Shown here one piece after another: positions 19,421-28,368 of a stretch of 64,000 nt of DNA (the first letter of the stretch is position 1; each line of letters opens with the position of its first letter). Both the position numbers and the translations under genes were made by a program. The DNA comes from Bradyrhizobium sp. sBnM-33 (GTDB lineage: Bacteria; Pseudomonadota; Alphaproteobacteria; Rhizobiales; Xanthobacteraceae): NCBI RefSeq assembly GCF_032917945.1, contig NZ_CP136624.1, positions 2,790,001 through 2,854,000 of the forward strand, written 5' to 3'. The notes below the pieces were generated by a model. It made no database searches and was not told the DNA's origin. It saw nothing but the letters and a program-made list of their open reading frames with translations.

Positions 19421-19897
19421 TCAATTCTCGGATGGTGCTTCAACGGGAACAGCAAAGCCCGCCTTTACGCGATCCAATACGACCATCGTCTTGAAGCTCT
19501 TAATGTCCGGGTTCACATAGAAGAACCGCCGAGTGAACTCCTCATAATCTTCCATTGTGGGCGCGGTAACGTATAGGACAAAATCCGCGTCGCCGGTGAC
19601 GTAGAAGCCGTTGACGATCTCAACGGACGATCTGATGGCCTTCTTGAATCTATCGATTATATCTGAACGCTCTCGCTCCATGGTCACCAGCACCAGCATT
19701 TGAATAGGTCTGCCCACCGCTTTCGGCGAAACGATTGAAACATCGGCCTCGATAATGCCCTCCGAACGGAGCCTCTTCAGTCGTCGTTGACACGCGGTAG
19801 CAGAAAGCCCTGCTAGTGCGCCGATCACCTCGGAAGTTAGGCGGTTGTTCTTTTGCACAATCTCGAGGATGCGGGCGTCTATCCGATCGTATTGCAT
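19421..19897 (-). CDS. Lrp/AsnC-family transcriptional regulator
   Basis: A 158-residue DNA-binding regulator. The N-terminal winged helix (residues 1-60: DRIDARILEIVQKNNRLTSE, SATACQRRLKRLRSEGII) is followed by the RAM ligand-binding domain with GFYVTGDADFVLYVTAPTMEDYE. The start at 19897 (MQYDRIDAR) has GGGGAG upstream; the frame remains open further upstream but without family similarity. Family members sense amino acids and usually regulate a neighbouring transport or catabolic gene; no intact candidate flanks it here. Confidence 0.88.
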   Translation of the reverse strand: MQYDRIDARILEIVQKNNRLTSEVIGALAGLSATACQRRLKRLRSEGIIEADVSIVSPKAVGRPIQMLVLVTMERERSDIIDRFKKAIRSSVEIVNGFYVTGDADFVLYVTAPTMEDYEEFTRRFFYVNPDIKSFKTMVVLDRVKAGFAVPVEAPSEN

Positions 19898-20564
19898 AAT
19901 CGGCTCCCCGGCCTTGAGGTGAATTTCATCCCGAAAGGCGTCCAAAATATTCCAAATGCATGCGATGATTTCAACGAATGACCGCGTGGGCCATCGCACC
20001 GTCTTGGCCGCTGGTAGTGAGTCTGCTCCGCCAGGAGTTGATCATCCTGCCGGATGAAGAGCAGCCAGTGAACGTTAACGACGACGTGTGAATGGTATGA
20101 GGCGTTGGTGCGATCACCTGCTGCTCCCCACCTTTGCCAAAGATCGTTCGTTTAAAGGAGGGCCTATGCTCAAATTTCAAGCTGGCTCTGCTTTCTCTTG
20201 CGAAGCTTTTGGGTTCCGGAGATTGCGGGCCCCTCGGCTCTAACTTGCTGACGGATTTGCTCAAGCTGGCGGCCGATCTCGGCCTTGCCGCTGGCAACGC
20301 GATTGCGCCAAAGACCGCTTACAATGTTCGCATCCTTCTGAAAACGTTGCTCCACGCTCCGGGCCTTCTCCTCGCCTATCCATCGTTGGGGCGCTGCCGC
20401 CGGCGGCCCAGGGCGATGACCTCGATGCAACGATAGGAATCAACTTCCTGCCTGAAATCATGCATCGCATTGCCGCCATTCCACCTCCACTGATGAACTC
20501 AGTCTAGGCCGGATCGCAGGTGAGCCGAAGGATGGAGGTGAGGGGCTCATGCCGGTAGACTTAG
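19898..20564. other. Intergenic with an IS66 scar
   Basis: No functional gene. Contains the IS66 orfA remnant on the minus strand (20170-20480). Confidence 0.5.
20170..20480 (-). pseudogene. IS66-family orfA (tnpA) remnant
   Basis: Read on the minus strand, the DNA around GATAGGCGAGGAGAAGGCCC resembles the start of the IS66 orfA at 21660 (GGACGGGCGAGGAGAAGGCC), with GATGCGAACAT following in both. The protein reading is broken in all frames. Confidence 0.45.
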
Positions 20565-20789
20565 TTACGTGTTGAGCGGCACAGGTACTGAAGTTGACTT
20601 GAGCCTCAACGTGAAAGGAAATGTGGTCGCTAACAGCCGTTCGAAGGCGGAACACTGTTCAACCAGGCGTTGCTCGATGAGCTTTCGCTCCTCATCAGGC
20701 AACTCGCTTTGAAGCAACTTAAGACAACGCCAAATTTCATTGCGCACTGATCTGATCTCACTTAAGCTATCATCAATCGAAGTACTCAT
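20565..20789 (-). CDS. Small hypothetical protein, 74 aa
   Basis: Not recognised. Starts at ATG 20789 (MSTSIDDSLSEIRSVRNEIW) and is helical and charged (LPDEERKLIEQRLVEQCSAF), as in small coiled-coil proteins. No promoter or partner gene is evident. Codon use looks ordinary for the region. Confidence 0.4.
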   Translation of the reverse strand: MSTSIDDSLSEIRSVRNEIWRCLKLLQSELPDEERKLIEQRLVEQCSAFERLLATTFPFTLRLKSTSVPVPLNT

Positions 20790-21582
20790 GGATGCCGACA
20801 CAGTGTGGAACTAACCTTTGAAAACTTATCAAAGTGTCATCCTCGGCGAAGCCGCACACTGAATCGCCTTCATCACGAACGTTTCAGGTGTGTTGAGGAT
20901 GGCCGGAAGATCAGGCCGACAGTGGCATTCATGGCATCAAGATAGCATCGATAGATGCAGGCCTCGCGCGCCGATCTCGGGGCCACCATAAATCTTAGGC
21001 TCTCAATCGAGCCACGGTGGAAGCTTTGCGCATGTTCGCCTTCAGTCGGCATTACGTCTATAGCCTCCCTACATTGTCTTCCGCTTCACCATGCCCGCAG
21101 GTGAGGTGCAGCGATCCCAAGTCTGAGGTCCGCCTTGTTGGCGAAGCGGCTCGCTCCATCGGAGTGCTTTGCGAGGTTTGCTGAGTTTAACGAATATTTA
21201 GATCTTGATTAATGCAATGAGCAGCGCATCTTCGTGGAATTTCTGCGCTTTGGTACATTTTTTTGATGGATTCAAGCGGCCGGGATGCGATGGGTTTGTA
21301 GCAGCACTCGTGAAGTCGCCACTGCCAATACAGGCACGCGAACAAGCTTTAACGCGAGCCATGTGTTACCGGCAGAGCGTGTGAGATGTCGATCTCGGCC
21401 TTCCTTTTTCATTACGGGGGCGGAGAATGCTTACTCTCCACATTTCTTCCGATCATGGTCGTCTGGATGGAAGGAGTGCACCATATCGCTTTCTACGGTA
21501 ACCGGCATGAGGCCCCCACCTCGCCATCGCGAGGTTCACCTGCGATACAGCTTGGCATGAGCTGATCTGTGGAGGTGGCGCG
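20790..21582. other. Intergenic, no gene seen
   Basis: About 0.8 kb, locally AT-rich around 21185-21270. No family match in any frame. Confidence 0.45.
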
Positions 21583-22357
21583 ATGGCAAATGCCATGCTT
21601 GATGCCAGGCAGGAAGGTGACTCTTATCGCCGCGTCGAGGTGATCACCGGGGAGCGCCGACGGTGACGGTGGACGGGCGAGGAGAAGGCCCGGATCGTGG
21701 CGGAGAGCGTTGAGGAGGGTGCGAACATCTCCGAGGTGGCGCGGCGCAATGGCGTTTCCCGCGGGCTGCTTACGGTGTGGCGACGCCAAGTTGCGGCGGC
21801 GGTAGCGGGCAAGCCGCCAAACTTCGTGCCGATCCAAATTGGTGCCGAGAGCGGTGGCGGGACAGCAGGCGAGTCCGAGCGTATTTCGCCGGTACAAACG
21901 AAGCCTTTGGAGATCAGCGCGCCGCGGGCCAAGGCCTGCGGGGTGATCGAGATCGAGGTGAGCGGGGCGCGCATCCGGGGCGAGCCGGGCGTGGAGCTGG
22001 CGACGCTGTCGACCGTGCTGGCAGCGCTTCGGGGCATCCGGTGATTGCGCTACGGTCCGACCTCAAGGTGGTGCTGGCGACACAGCCGGTCGATTTCCGC
22101 AAGTCGGTGCACACGCTGTCGGCGCTGGTGAGCGAAGCCTGCGCGCGAATCCGTATTGCGGCGACGTCTTCGTGTTCCGCAGCAAGCGTATGGACAGAGT
22201 GAAGCTTCTGGCGTGGGACTGCAGCGGCATGGTGCTGGTGACGAAGTGGCTGCACCAGGGACGCTTTACCTGGCCGCCCGTCCGCGACGGCGTGGTGCAT
22301 CTAAGTGCGACGCAGCTCGCGATGCTGCTCGACTATCCATGCGAATGCCCCTCCTCG
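21583..22357 (+). pseudogene. IS66-family tnpA-tnpB remnant
   Basis: tnpA begins MANAMLDARQEGDSYRRVEV and continues after an in-frame TGA as RWTGEEKARIVAESVEEGAN, the IS66 orf1 helix-turn-helix, ending at the GTG start of tnpB (about 22041). tnpB (IALRSDLKVVLATQPVDFRK) is frameshifted near 22140 and resumes as VFRSKRMDRVKLLAWDCSG, ending abruptly after QLAMLLD at 22340. The tnpC gene is gone. The element is inactive. Confidence 0.75.
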
Positions 22358-23299
22358 TGAGGCTCAGTGATTCTGAGATCAAGATGATCGAACGCGTGAT
22401 TGCGTAGTTTTCGAACAGCCTCAATCACGTGCGACGTGTTGGAGAACAGGTGCGCGCCGGAAGAGTGACGATCGATCAAAAGGCGCCTTTGCCTGATCTG
22501 AACGTACAGCCAGTTCACTGGAATGTTCAATACGCCGGCGAGTTGCTGGGCGCTGAGCAAGTCCGGTGAATGCCGCCATCGCGTACGTTGCTCGGTAAGC
22601 CCCCTTGAGGCCGGCGTGCAAGCGAATGCGCTGGACGGTGATCGGCAGCACTTTGTCGGGGCAATTTGGTGACCGGTGTCCTTCGTTCGTCAACATGGCA
22701 GCGATCTCGTCGTCGTGCATCTTGGTGCGGGCGAGCTTGAGCACGCGTTCTCGCATCTCCGCGCCTTGGGTGAGACTCGCTACTGAGTTGACACGCATCT
22801 TTACCTCGATCTCGGTGACAGCTCCGCCGCGCCAGACGATCCTCACCCTGACGACGTCGTGCTCGCCGCGGTCGAGGATCACCTTGTCAATGAGACAGCG
22901 CAGCAGCGCCTTGCGTTTTGCGTCGGTCGTGCTCGGGTCTGTCCAGATCGCAGGCAGACGGCCGGAGAGGCGGACGACTTTGTCGTTCAGCGCCTTGTTG
23001 CCGACGGTGATCTGAGCGATAGCCTGGGGAGACTCCAAACGGGCCAGGACCTCCTCTGCCGCTCGGACCTCCTTCAGAGCCTCCTCCCAACGGCGCTCGA
23101 GCTCGGCGGCGACAAGCCGGTTGTCAGGATCGACGCGGTTGAACTGACGTTCGGCGAGCGCTGATTCGTAGCGCCGGCGCTCGAGCTGCTGCTCGGCATT
23201 GCTCCGTATTGCTTTGTACGTCTGTTGCTGAGCGCGACGAGCGCACGACAACGCGTCGATCTCGGCCGGCGCCAGCGCTGTGAGGAACGCTTGCGCCAC
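22333..23299 (-). pseudogene. C-terminal half of a large serine recombinase, frameshifted
   Basis: The frame at 22421-23299 carries the coiled-coil and C-terminal region of resolvase-type large recombinases (NRLVAAELERRWEEALKEVR, LPAIWTDPSTTDAKRKALLR, LIDKVILDRGE). Near 22560 the frame shifts, and the family's last part (SAQQLAGVLNIPVNWLYVQI) continues in another frame to 22333. The catalytic N-terminal domain is missing, cut where the IS630-like sequence begins. It may be the relic of an integrase from another mobile element. Confidence 0.7.
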
Positions 23300-23329
23300 G
23301 GCGGCGTCGACGCGGGGAGCACGGATGAC

Positions 23330-23982
23330 CTCGTGGCTCGCAAGTCCGGGTGCGAGAGCAATGACCCGAACTTCACGGCCAAAGCCGTCGATGTTGTCGG
23401 CCTCTACGTCGCCCCGCCCGAGAAGGCTATCGTGCTATGCGTGGACGAAAAGCCTTCAATCCAGGCTTTGGAGCGAGCGCAAGGTTATCTGAAGTTGCCC
23501 AATGGTCGCGCCTTGACCGGTCAGAGCCACGATTACACGCGTGCATGGCACGACAACGCTGTTTGCGGCGCTCGAGGTTGCGACCGGAAAGATCATCGCG
23601 ATGCATTCAAAACGGCGGCGCCGTGTCGAGTTCCTCGACTTCATGGACAGCGTCACCTCGGCTTTTCCGGACCGCCAGCTTCACGTCATCCTCGACAACC
23701 TCAACACCCACAAGAAGAACGAGCACTGGCTAAAGGCCCACCCCAATGTGAAATTTCATTTCACGCCGACAAGCGCATCCTAGCTCAATCAGGTCGAAGT
23801 TTGGTTTTCGATCCTGCAGGGGCAGTCGCTCAGCGGCACCTCCTTCACAAGCCTCAAGCAGCTGCAGGAACACATCGATGCCTACGTCGACGCCTACAAC
23901 GACAAAGCCGAGCCCTTCGTCTGGACCAAGAAAAAAGTCCGTCAACGCAGATTCAAAGGCCGCCGTATCACTCAACTCTGAT
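23330..23982 (+). pseudogene. IS630-family transposase remnant
   Basis: Pieces of one DDE transposase are spread over several frames: DPNFTAKAVDVVGLY and VLCVDEKPSIQALER (first Asp), then RQLHVILDNLNTHKK (second Asp), a stop, and NQVEVWFSILQGQSL (catalytic Glu), ending FKGRRITQL at about 23980. At least two frameshifts and one stop make it inactive. No terminal repeats were identified. Confidence 0.75.
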
Positions 23983-24302
23983 TCCGGGTACTAGCATCGG
24001 GATCCGGCGCCGATTGGGACGGCATGCCCGCAAGCGTTTCCGTAAAGCTGTCGCTATCCACCGACTGGTTCGGTTCGTCAGCTTGGCTAGCGCGTGTGGA
24101 TGAGCCACTAATTCGATTATACATGGCGATTCGCGTTTCCCTTCGGCGAAGTCTCTTCGCAAGCGCGTCGGGCTGCATGATACTCAGACAAGCTGATGAC
24201 AAGCTGACGGGCGCAGGTGTTACCCGGCTTAGAGAGCATGAGGAAGGGCATCGTCACGTTAACGGGCATCCGACGGATCTTGGGCGGGGAAGAGCATAGT
24301 TT

Positions 24303-24790
24303 TCAGGCAGCGAGCGCGACCGAGGTGATGTCCGCCCATGTCTCGAAGGCGACCCCATGGGCTTCGCGATAGGTGCTAGCAGTCAAGCGATGGGGCCTTA
24401 GGTGAAACAGGTTCGCGATGGGATCGTGGATAGAAAGAAAGCGCTGCGCCTGTCGTGCCGATTTGAAGCGCTTCATCTGCCGCTCTCTTCGGCGAGCGGG
24501 CTGGTGGGAATTCTCTGTTCGATGTTTAATCCTCTATGCTGCCGATGCTTGATGCTTAGCCCCATCTCCCTGCGAGTAGCGCCATATGGCAGGAGCGCGA
24601 TCGCGAGCGCTACCGCAGCATCGCTATTGGCCGGTACTGCATTCAGGAAATCCGCCGGACCGCCATCAGCTTGCGCAGCCACTCAACTGCCACAGCGTTC
24701 ATGCTCGCCAGCTGCCAGCGGGTTCGACAAAATGCGCACCCGCTGGCGATGCGGACAGTTAGTGGGGAACGGTGAATTGTCTATGTAGTA
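24303..24790 (-). pseudogene. IS6-family transposase C-terminal remnant
   Basis: RQMKRFKSARQAQRFLSIHD and LRPHRLTASTYREAHGVAF to a stop at 24303 match the C-terminus of IS6-type transposases. Upstream in a shifted frame, YGATRREMGLSIKHRQHRGL fits the preceding conserved block. Frameshifts and the missing N-terminus make it inactive. Confidence 0.65.
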
Positions 24791-24850
24791 GAAGCCGGCT
24801 GGACCGGAGGGCTCCCGCCCAGCCAAGTTGGCTCAGCCACCGCATAGATT

Positions 24851-25435
24851 TCAGGTCTGGCGGCGCGTAAGCCTAACGAACCCTCCTTCTTTTAGCTCGG
24901 CGTTATAAAGCTTGCTGCCGAGCGAAATGGTTGTTGGGTGGTCTGCGGTAGGCATGAGCCCATGTTCGCGCAGCTTTTCAATAAGCGCCAGCGGGGCCCA
25001 TTGCTCCGGGCGGGGCACACGACCACGCCGGGTCTCAACGAAGAACGCTCCGAAATCTGGCGCCCCCGTCGACCCGAGTCGCGGCATTTGAGCTTCCGGT
25101 GGGTTATGAATGAGGCGTACGCTCTGAGACGGATCCAATGCGGCCGTGTAGAGGTGACCCCGGATCTCGTAGCTCATCGTCGGCTGCTCCGAGTCGGGCA
25201 GGAGACCGTGGTAGGTCAGTTTCTCGATCATTCGGAGCGGGGCGACTTGGGAGCCGTGCGAAAACATTTCGGGAACGGCCCATGAGACATCATATACCGT
25301 CTTGTCTGGCTCGGCAGACGAGGACGGCCCGGCTTCATTCATCACTCGACTAAATAGGTCATGATCTTCTTGAGTCCACTCGTAGGCACTTGGGGACCCT
25401 GGAGACCCAGCACCGTCGATCCGGTTGAAATCCAT
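24851..25435 (-). CDS. Putative type III secreted effector, 194 aa, two-module
   Basis: A small acidic protein with a tts box about 105-150 bp upstream. After a polar N-terminus (MDFNRIDGAGSPGSPSAYEW) and the motif VMNEAGPSSS come two copies of a roughly 63-residue module (49-112 and 127-190): each has (H)GSQ.AP or EQWAPL, a helix with LIEKL, GLLP or GLMP, a short strand pair with Y.A.L, and VRL at the end. The same module, and the phrase MNEAGPS, occur twice at the C-terminus of the 737-residue effector at 2968-5181. Function in the plant is unknown. It could be a stand-alone version of a domain normally attached to larger effectors. Confidence 0.7.
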   Translation of the reverse strand: MDFNRIDGAGSPGSPSAYEWTQEDHDLFSRVMNEAGPSSSAEPDKTVYDVSWAVPEMFSHGSQVAPLRMIEKLTYHGLLPDSEQPTMSYEIRGHLYTAALDPSQSVRLIHNPPEAQMPRLGSTGAPDFGAFFVETRRGRVPRPEQWAPLALIEKLREHGLMPTADHPTTISLGSKLYNAELKEGGFVRLTRRQT

Positions 25436-25539
25436 ACAGCTCTCCTATTGGTTTGAGAACGTGGGCTCAAATCCGCCAGAGCTTTCCTTGGGCTTGTCAC
25501 CAGTTGACCCATCGGCGGCATCCGTCGTCAAGAGACCAC

Positions 25540-25584
25540 GTTCTCATGTTAGGGAGCTTAGCTGTCAGGAAGCTGACGAGTTTC
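25540..25584 (-). promoter_or_regulatory. tts box (TtsI binding site) for the 194-aa effector
   Basis: On the minus strand: ACTCGTCAGCTTCCTGACAG then CTAAGCTCCCTAACATGAGA. It matches the box at 5403-5447 over its whole 45 bp and fits the rhizobial tts consensus better than that copy does. Confidence 0.8.
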
Positions 25585-26032
25585 GGGACACAGCTGTACC
25601 CGCGCCCGCGTTCCCAACTCGATCTTCTGGACTCCGGGAATGAGATCCTGTGCCATTAGCCCAGCAATAGAGCAGCTCGGCGATCTTACCAAGACGGGTG
25701 TTTTACCTTCATTGGCGTTATTGTCTCACCACGTCTCTTCTTTCTTTGTGTCAGGTCGTGCGCCACATCTTCGCTTCGAACCCGGCTACCCCGATCATTC
25801 TCGAGTGTGACCCCTCTGATGTTCGCGCCATTGTTCGTCTTGTTTCTTCCGAGCCTGCTGCTGCTTGAGCGCGTTCTCAGCAGCTTCGGGGAATTGCTCT
25901 GCTCTCCGGTTGGCAGAGATGGTTCGGGACAGGCCGAGCCCAGGTCTATAAGATCTACTGCTCACGCCCGCTTCAGGCCAATGGCTCGGATGGTGGCCCG
26001 GACTGACGCATAGACGATTAGATGGAATTGCC
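25585..26032. other. Intergenic, no gene recognised
   Basis: Only short frames. Nothing identifiable between the effector promoter and the nif remnants. Confidence 0.4.
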
Positions 26033-26413
26033 CTAATCATCATTCCAGACGGTCGCATTTAACAGAAACAGCGCCGCGAGATAATGATAAAGTGCCGTCA
26101 GCTCGACCGGTGGGGCAAAAGCCTGCGCCATCAGTGCCGTCAAGGCTGAGCGATGTTTGTTGGTCTCGATGTACTGCGCCGACGCGCAGACATTGCCCTT
26201 GGTCCGGCGGGGCAGCGCGACGTTGCCGGCGAAGAAGGTAGCCAAGGCCTCCGGCGTCATCGGCACATCGCTTTGGACAACTCGGTGAGGCAAGGGCCGA
26301 GATAGGGAATAATGCTGCGGGCACGCTGCCTGAGGCCGAGGCCAATGAGGATCATCTCCGCGTCGCTCGCATTGAGCGGGGTCGTCTTCATCGGTCATCC
26401 CCGTCCTCACCAC
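26033..26413 (-). pseudogene. Broken gene downstream of nifT, nif-associated ORF
   Basis: One frame starts KTTPLNASDAEMILIGLGLR and reads on to LGPCLTELSKAMCR before stopping. The other frame supplies MTPEALATFFAGNVALPRRT and SAQYIETNKHRSALTALMAQ to the end. Joined they would give a protein of about 125 residues. I do not recognise the family; its place directly behind nifS-nifT suggests a nif-cluster accessory gene. It carries at least one frameshift. Confidence 0.4.
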
Positions 26414-26424
26414 GTTCCTGGCAT

Positions 26425-26610
26425 TTACGTGATCGGCAACGGCATGTCACTCGCCATCTCAGGCAGATCGAGCACCCAGCCATTGGCTATTCTTATCCAC
26501 CCGCCCCACAGCGTGTCGTGCTCCGATCCAAGCGACCGACTCTTCGAGGTCCTTCTTCGGCACGTAAATCGACAGGCCAGCCTCGGGCGAGCGGCAATCA
26601 TGACTTTCAT
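26425..26610 (-). pseudogene. nifT: nifT (fixU) remnant with compensating frameshifts
   Basis: The frame starts MKVMI, the family start, loses frame, has LSIYVPKKDLEESV in a second frame, and returns to EHDTLWGGWIRIANGWVLDL, ending at 26425. These three blocks are the hallmarks of NifT, a small nif-cluster protein of unclear role. Two frameshifts scramble the middle of the protein, so it is presumably dead. Confidence 0.75.
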
Positions 26611-26614
26611 AAGA

Positions 26615-26836
26615 TCAACTCTGGTTCGAAGGACATTGCCCGCAGGACTGCGAGCGTCCAGCGCGCAAGCGCGCCACGATGCCGGACAGCGCGCGCAAGA
26701 GCTGATCGATCTCTCCGATCGTGGTTTCACGCGAAAGCGGAAAGCGGATCGCGCCCCGCAGGCTCGTCGCCGGCACATTCATCGCGCAGCACATGCGATG
26801 CTTCCATTGAGCCGGAGCTGCAAGCTGACCCGAGCC
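26615..26836 (-). pseudogene. nifS: C-terminal fragment of nifS (cysteine desulfurase)
   Basis: In two frames one reads GSMEASHVLR then MNVPATSLRGAIRFPLSRET and IDQLLRALSGIVARLR, the C-terminus of NifS just after its active-site Cys loop. The stop at 26615 is 5 bp before the nifT start codon. The rest of the gene (about 300 residues) is absent, apparently replaced by the sequence carrying the acidic ORF at 26992. Confidence 0.7.
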
Positions 26837-26991
26837 TGTGCCGATTCCGAATCTATATCCGCTCGCGCGTCACATCAGCAGCACGCCCGCGCGTGGCGGG
26901 CGCTCCCGTTGCAGCCCCACTTTCGCCCCGGTGCATGCGGCTATGAGAAGTCGGCCACTTTCAGTCCAAGCCGCACCTGGCGCGACTTCTG

Positions 26992-27591
26992 CTAGCCGGT
27001 CACCGGGACTAAATTGAGCGGATCGAAGTACCAAGAAGGATCATCCCCAGACGAATCCGTTTCGATATATTCTTCGCCGGAATATTCCTCGACGCTTTCT
27101 TCGTTTTCGTCATCACCACTCTCAGCTTTGGAGAGATATAGTCGAGGCTTGTCCGCCCGCTGCCATTTTCCCTCCTCATTCAGCGTCCACTTGTCGGGGT
27201 GCTGCCGAGGGTCAAGCACATATTGATTGTCACCCACGTGAACAAAACTGTTCGCGTCCGATAAGGCGCCTACAGTCGGAGAACGACGACTTTTCGGCGA
27301 AGACCTAGTTCGCGCGCGCCGCGCCAAGACGATGGGACACCAGCGCTGGGGTCGGCGGCACGCCAACGCGCCAAGAGTAATGCGTCTAAGCTCCCTTTCG
27401 GAGGGGTTACTCAACGGACACGCGCTCATTCTCGAGGAGATCGCGTGAAGCTCGCCCGTCGCTTCAGCCAGATCGTGCTCTCGGGCGAGCTTAAGGAGTT
27501 GCTCCCGATATAGACCTGAAGGGCCTGGCCGAAGCGCGTCAGACAAGAGAGGTGTGTCGAAATCCGATCCGCCGGTTATCGACACCTCCAT
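26992..27591 (-). CDS. Hypothetical acidic protein, 199 aa
   Basis: Not recognised. The N-terminal half is basic, with PSGLYREQLLKLAREHDLAE. The second half has VGDNQYVLDPRQHPDKWTLN and then a strongly acidic tail (ESVEEYSGEEYIETDSSGDD). The mixed charge and the position near type III effector genes would fit an effector fragment, but no tts box was found upstream. The basic middle (CRRPQRWCPIVLARRARTRS) may be out of frame, so a frameshifted gene is possible. Confidence 0.4.
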   Translation of the reverse strand: MEVSITGGSDFDTPLLSDALRPGPSGLYREQLLKLAREHDLAEATGELHAISSRMSACPLSNPSERELRRITLGALACRRPQRWCPIVLARRARTRSSPKSRRSPTVGALSDANSFVHVGDNQYVLDPRQHPDKWTLNEEGKWQRADKPRLYLSKAESGDDENEESVEEYSGEEYIETDSSGDDPSWYFDPLNLVPVTG

Positions 27592-27666
27592 TCTTATCCC
27601 TGCTCATCCACAACGCCACTCGATGCGCGGCAGCGTCTTGCCGGCGCTCCAAGAAAAGGGGTGGCA

Positions 27667-28368
27667 ATGCCTTATATCGATTCAGGTGGAATAAGGCTGT
27701 ATTTCGAGGAATATGGGCGGGGCTATCCAATCATTTTCGTTCATGAATTCGAATCCGACCTGCACAGCTGGGAAGCGCAGATCCGTTATTTCTCGCGTGG
27801 TTATAGGTGCATCGCCTACAACGCGCGTGGATATCCACCGAGCGACGTTCCTGATGATCCCGCCATATACGGCTGGGAGGTCGCCGTGGAAGACATCGGC
27901 ATCGTCATGCGCGACCTCTCGATCGGGCGCGCCCACATGGTTGGATCTAGCATGGGCGCCTATGCTGCTCTGCTGTTTGGGTTGCGGTACCGCGAAAGGA
28001 GCAGCGCGATCGTCGCAGCCGGAGCAGGGGCGGGATCTCCAGCCTCGGATCGTGAAAGGTGGTTGAAGAACACGTCTGTTCTCGCGCGCGCATTGGCGGC
28101 GCGAGGTATGGATGCCATGGCAGAGAAAATGGCACGCCACTCCACGCGAATTCAACTGAAACACAAGGATCCGAGGGGCTGGCAGGAGTTCGTAGATCGG
28201 CTCAAGCAGCATTCGGCGCAGGGGATGGCCAATACTTTGCTTCAGTGCCAAGCTGTGCGACCGGCTTTGTACAACTTCCGCGACGAATTTTCACGGATGA
28301 CGGTCCCGGTACTGCTCGCGGTGGGTGACGAGGACATGCCATGTTTAGAAACCGGCCTAGGTGTTTAG
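27667..28368 (+). pseudogene. Alpha/beta hydrolase truncated by IS481 insertion
   Basis: The protein has PIIFVHEFESDLHSWE (oxyanion region), the nucleophile elbow in MVGSSMGAYAALLFG (Ser in GSSMG) and the Asp-strand VPVLLAVGDEDMPCLE. The reading frame is broken at 28356 by the IS element, which supplies the last residues and the stop. The catalytic His and the final helix are missing. The start is the ATG at 27667, with AAGGGG upstream; an in-frame GTG lies at 27661. Confidence 0.8.

Noticed and set aside
24165..24205. Possible degenerate tts box on the minus strand (ACAAGCTGACGG complement)
   Set aside because: Only the short core matches; the conserved end CATGAGAAC is absent and IS remnants lie downstream.
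25795..26058. Overlapping open frames between effector and nif relics
   Set aside because: Basic, low-complexity readings on both strands without family features.
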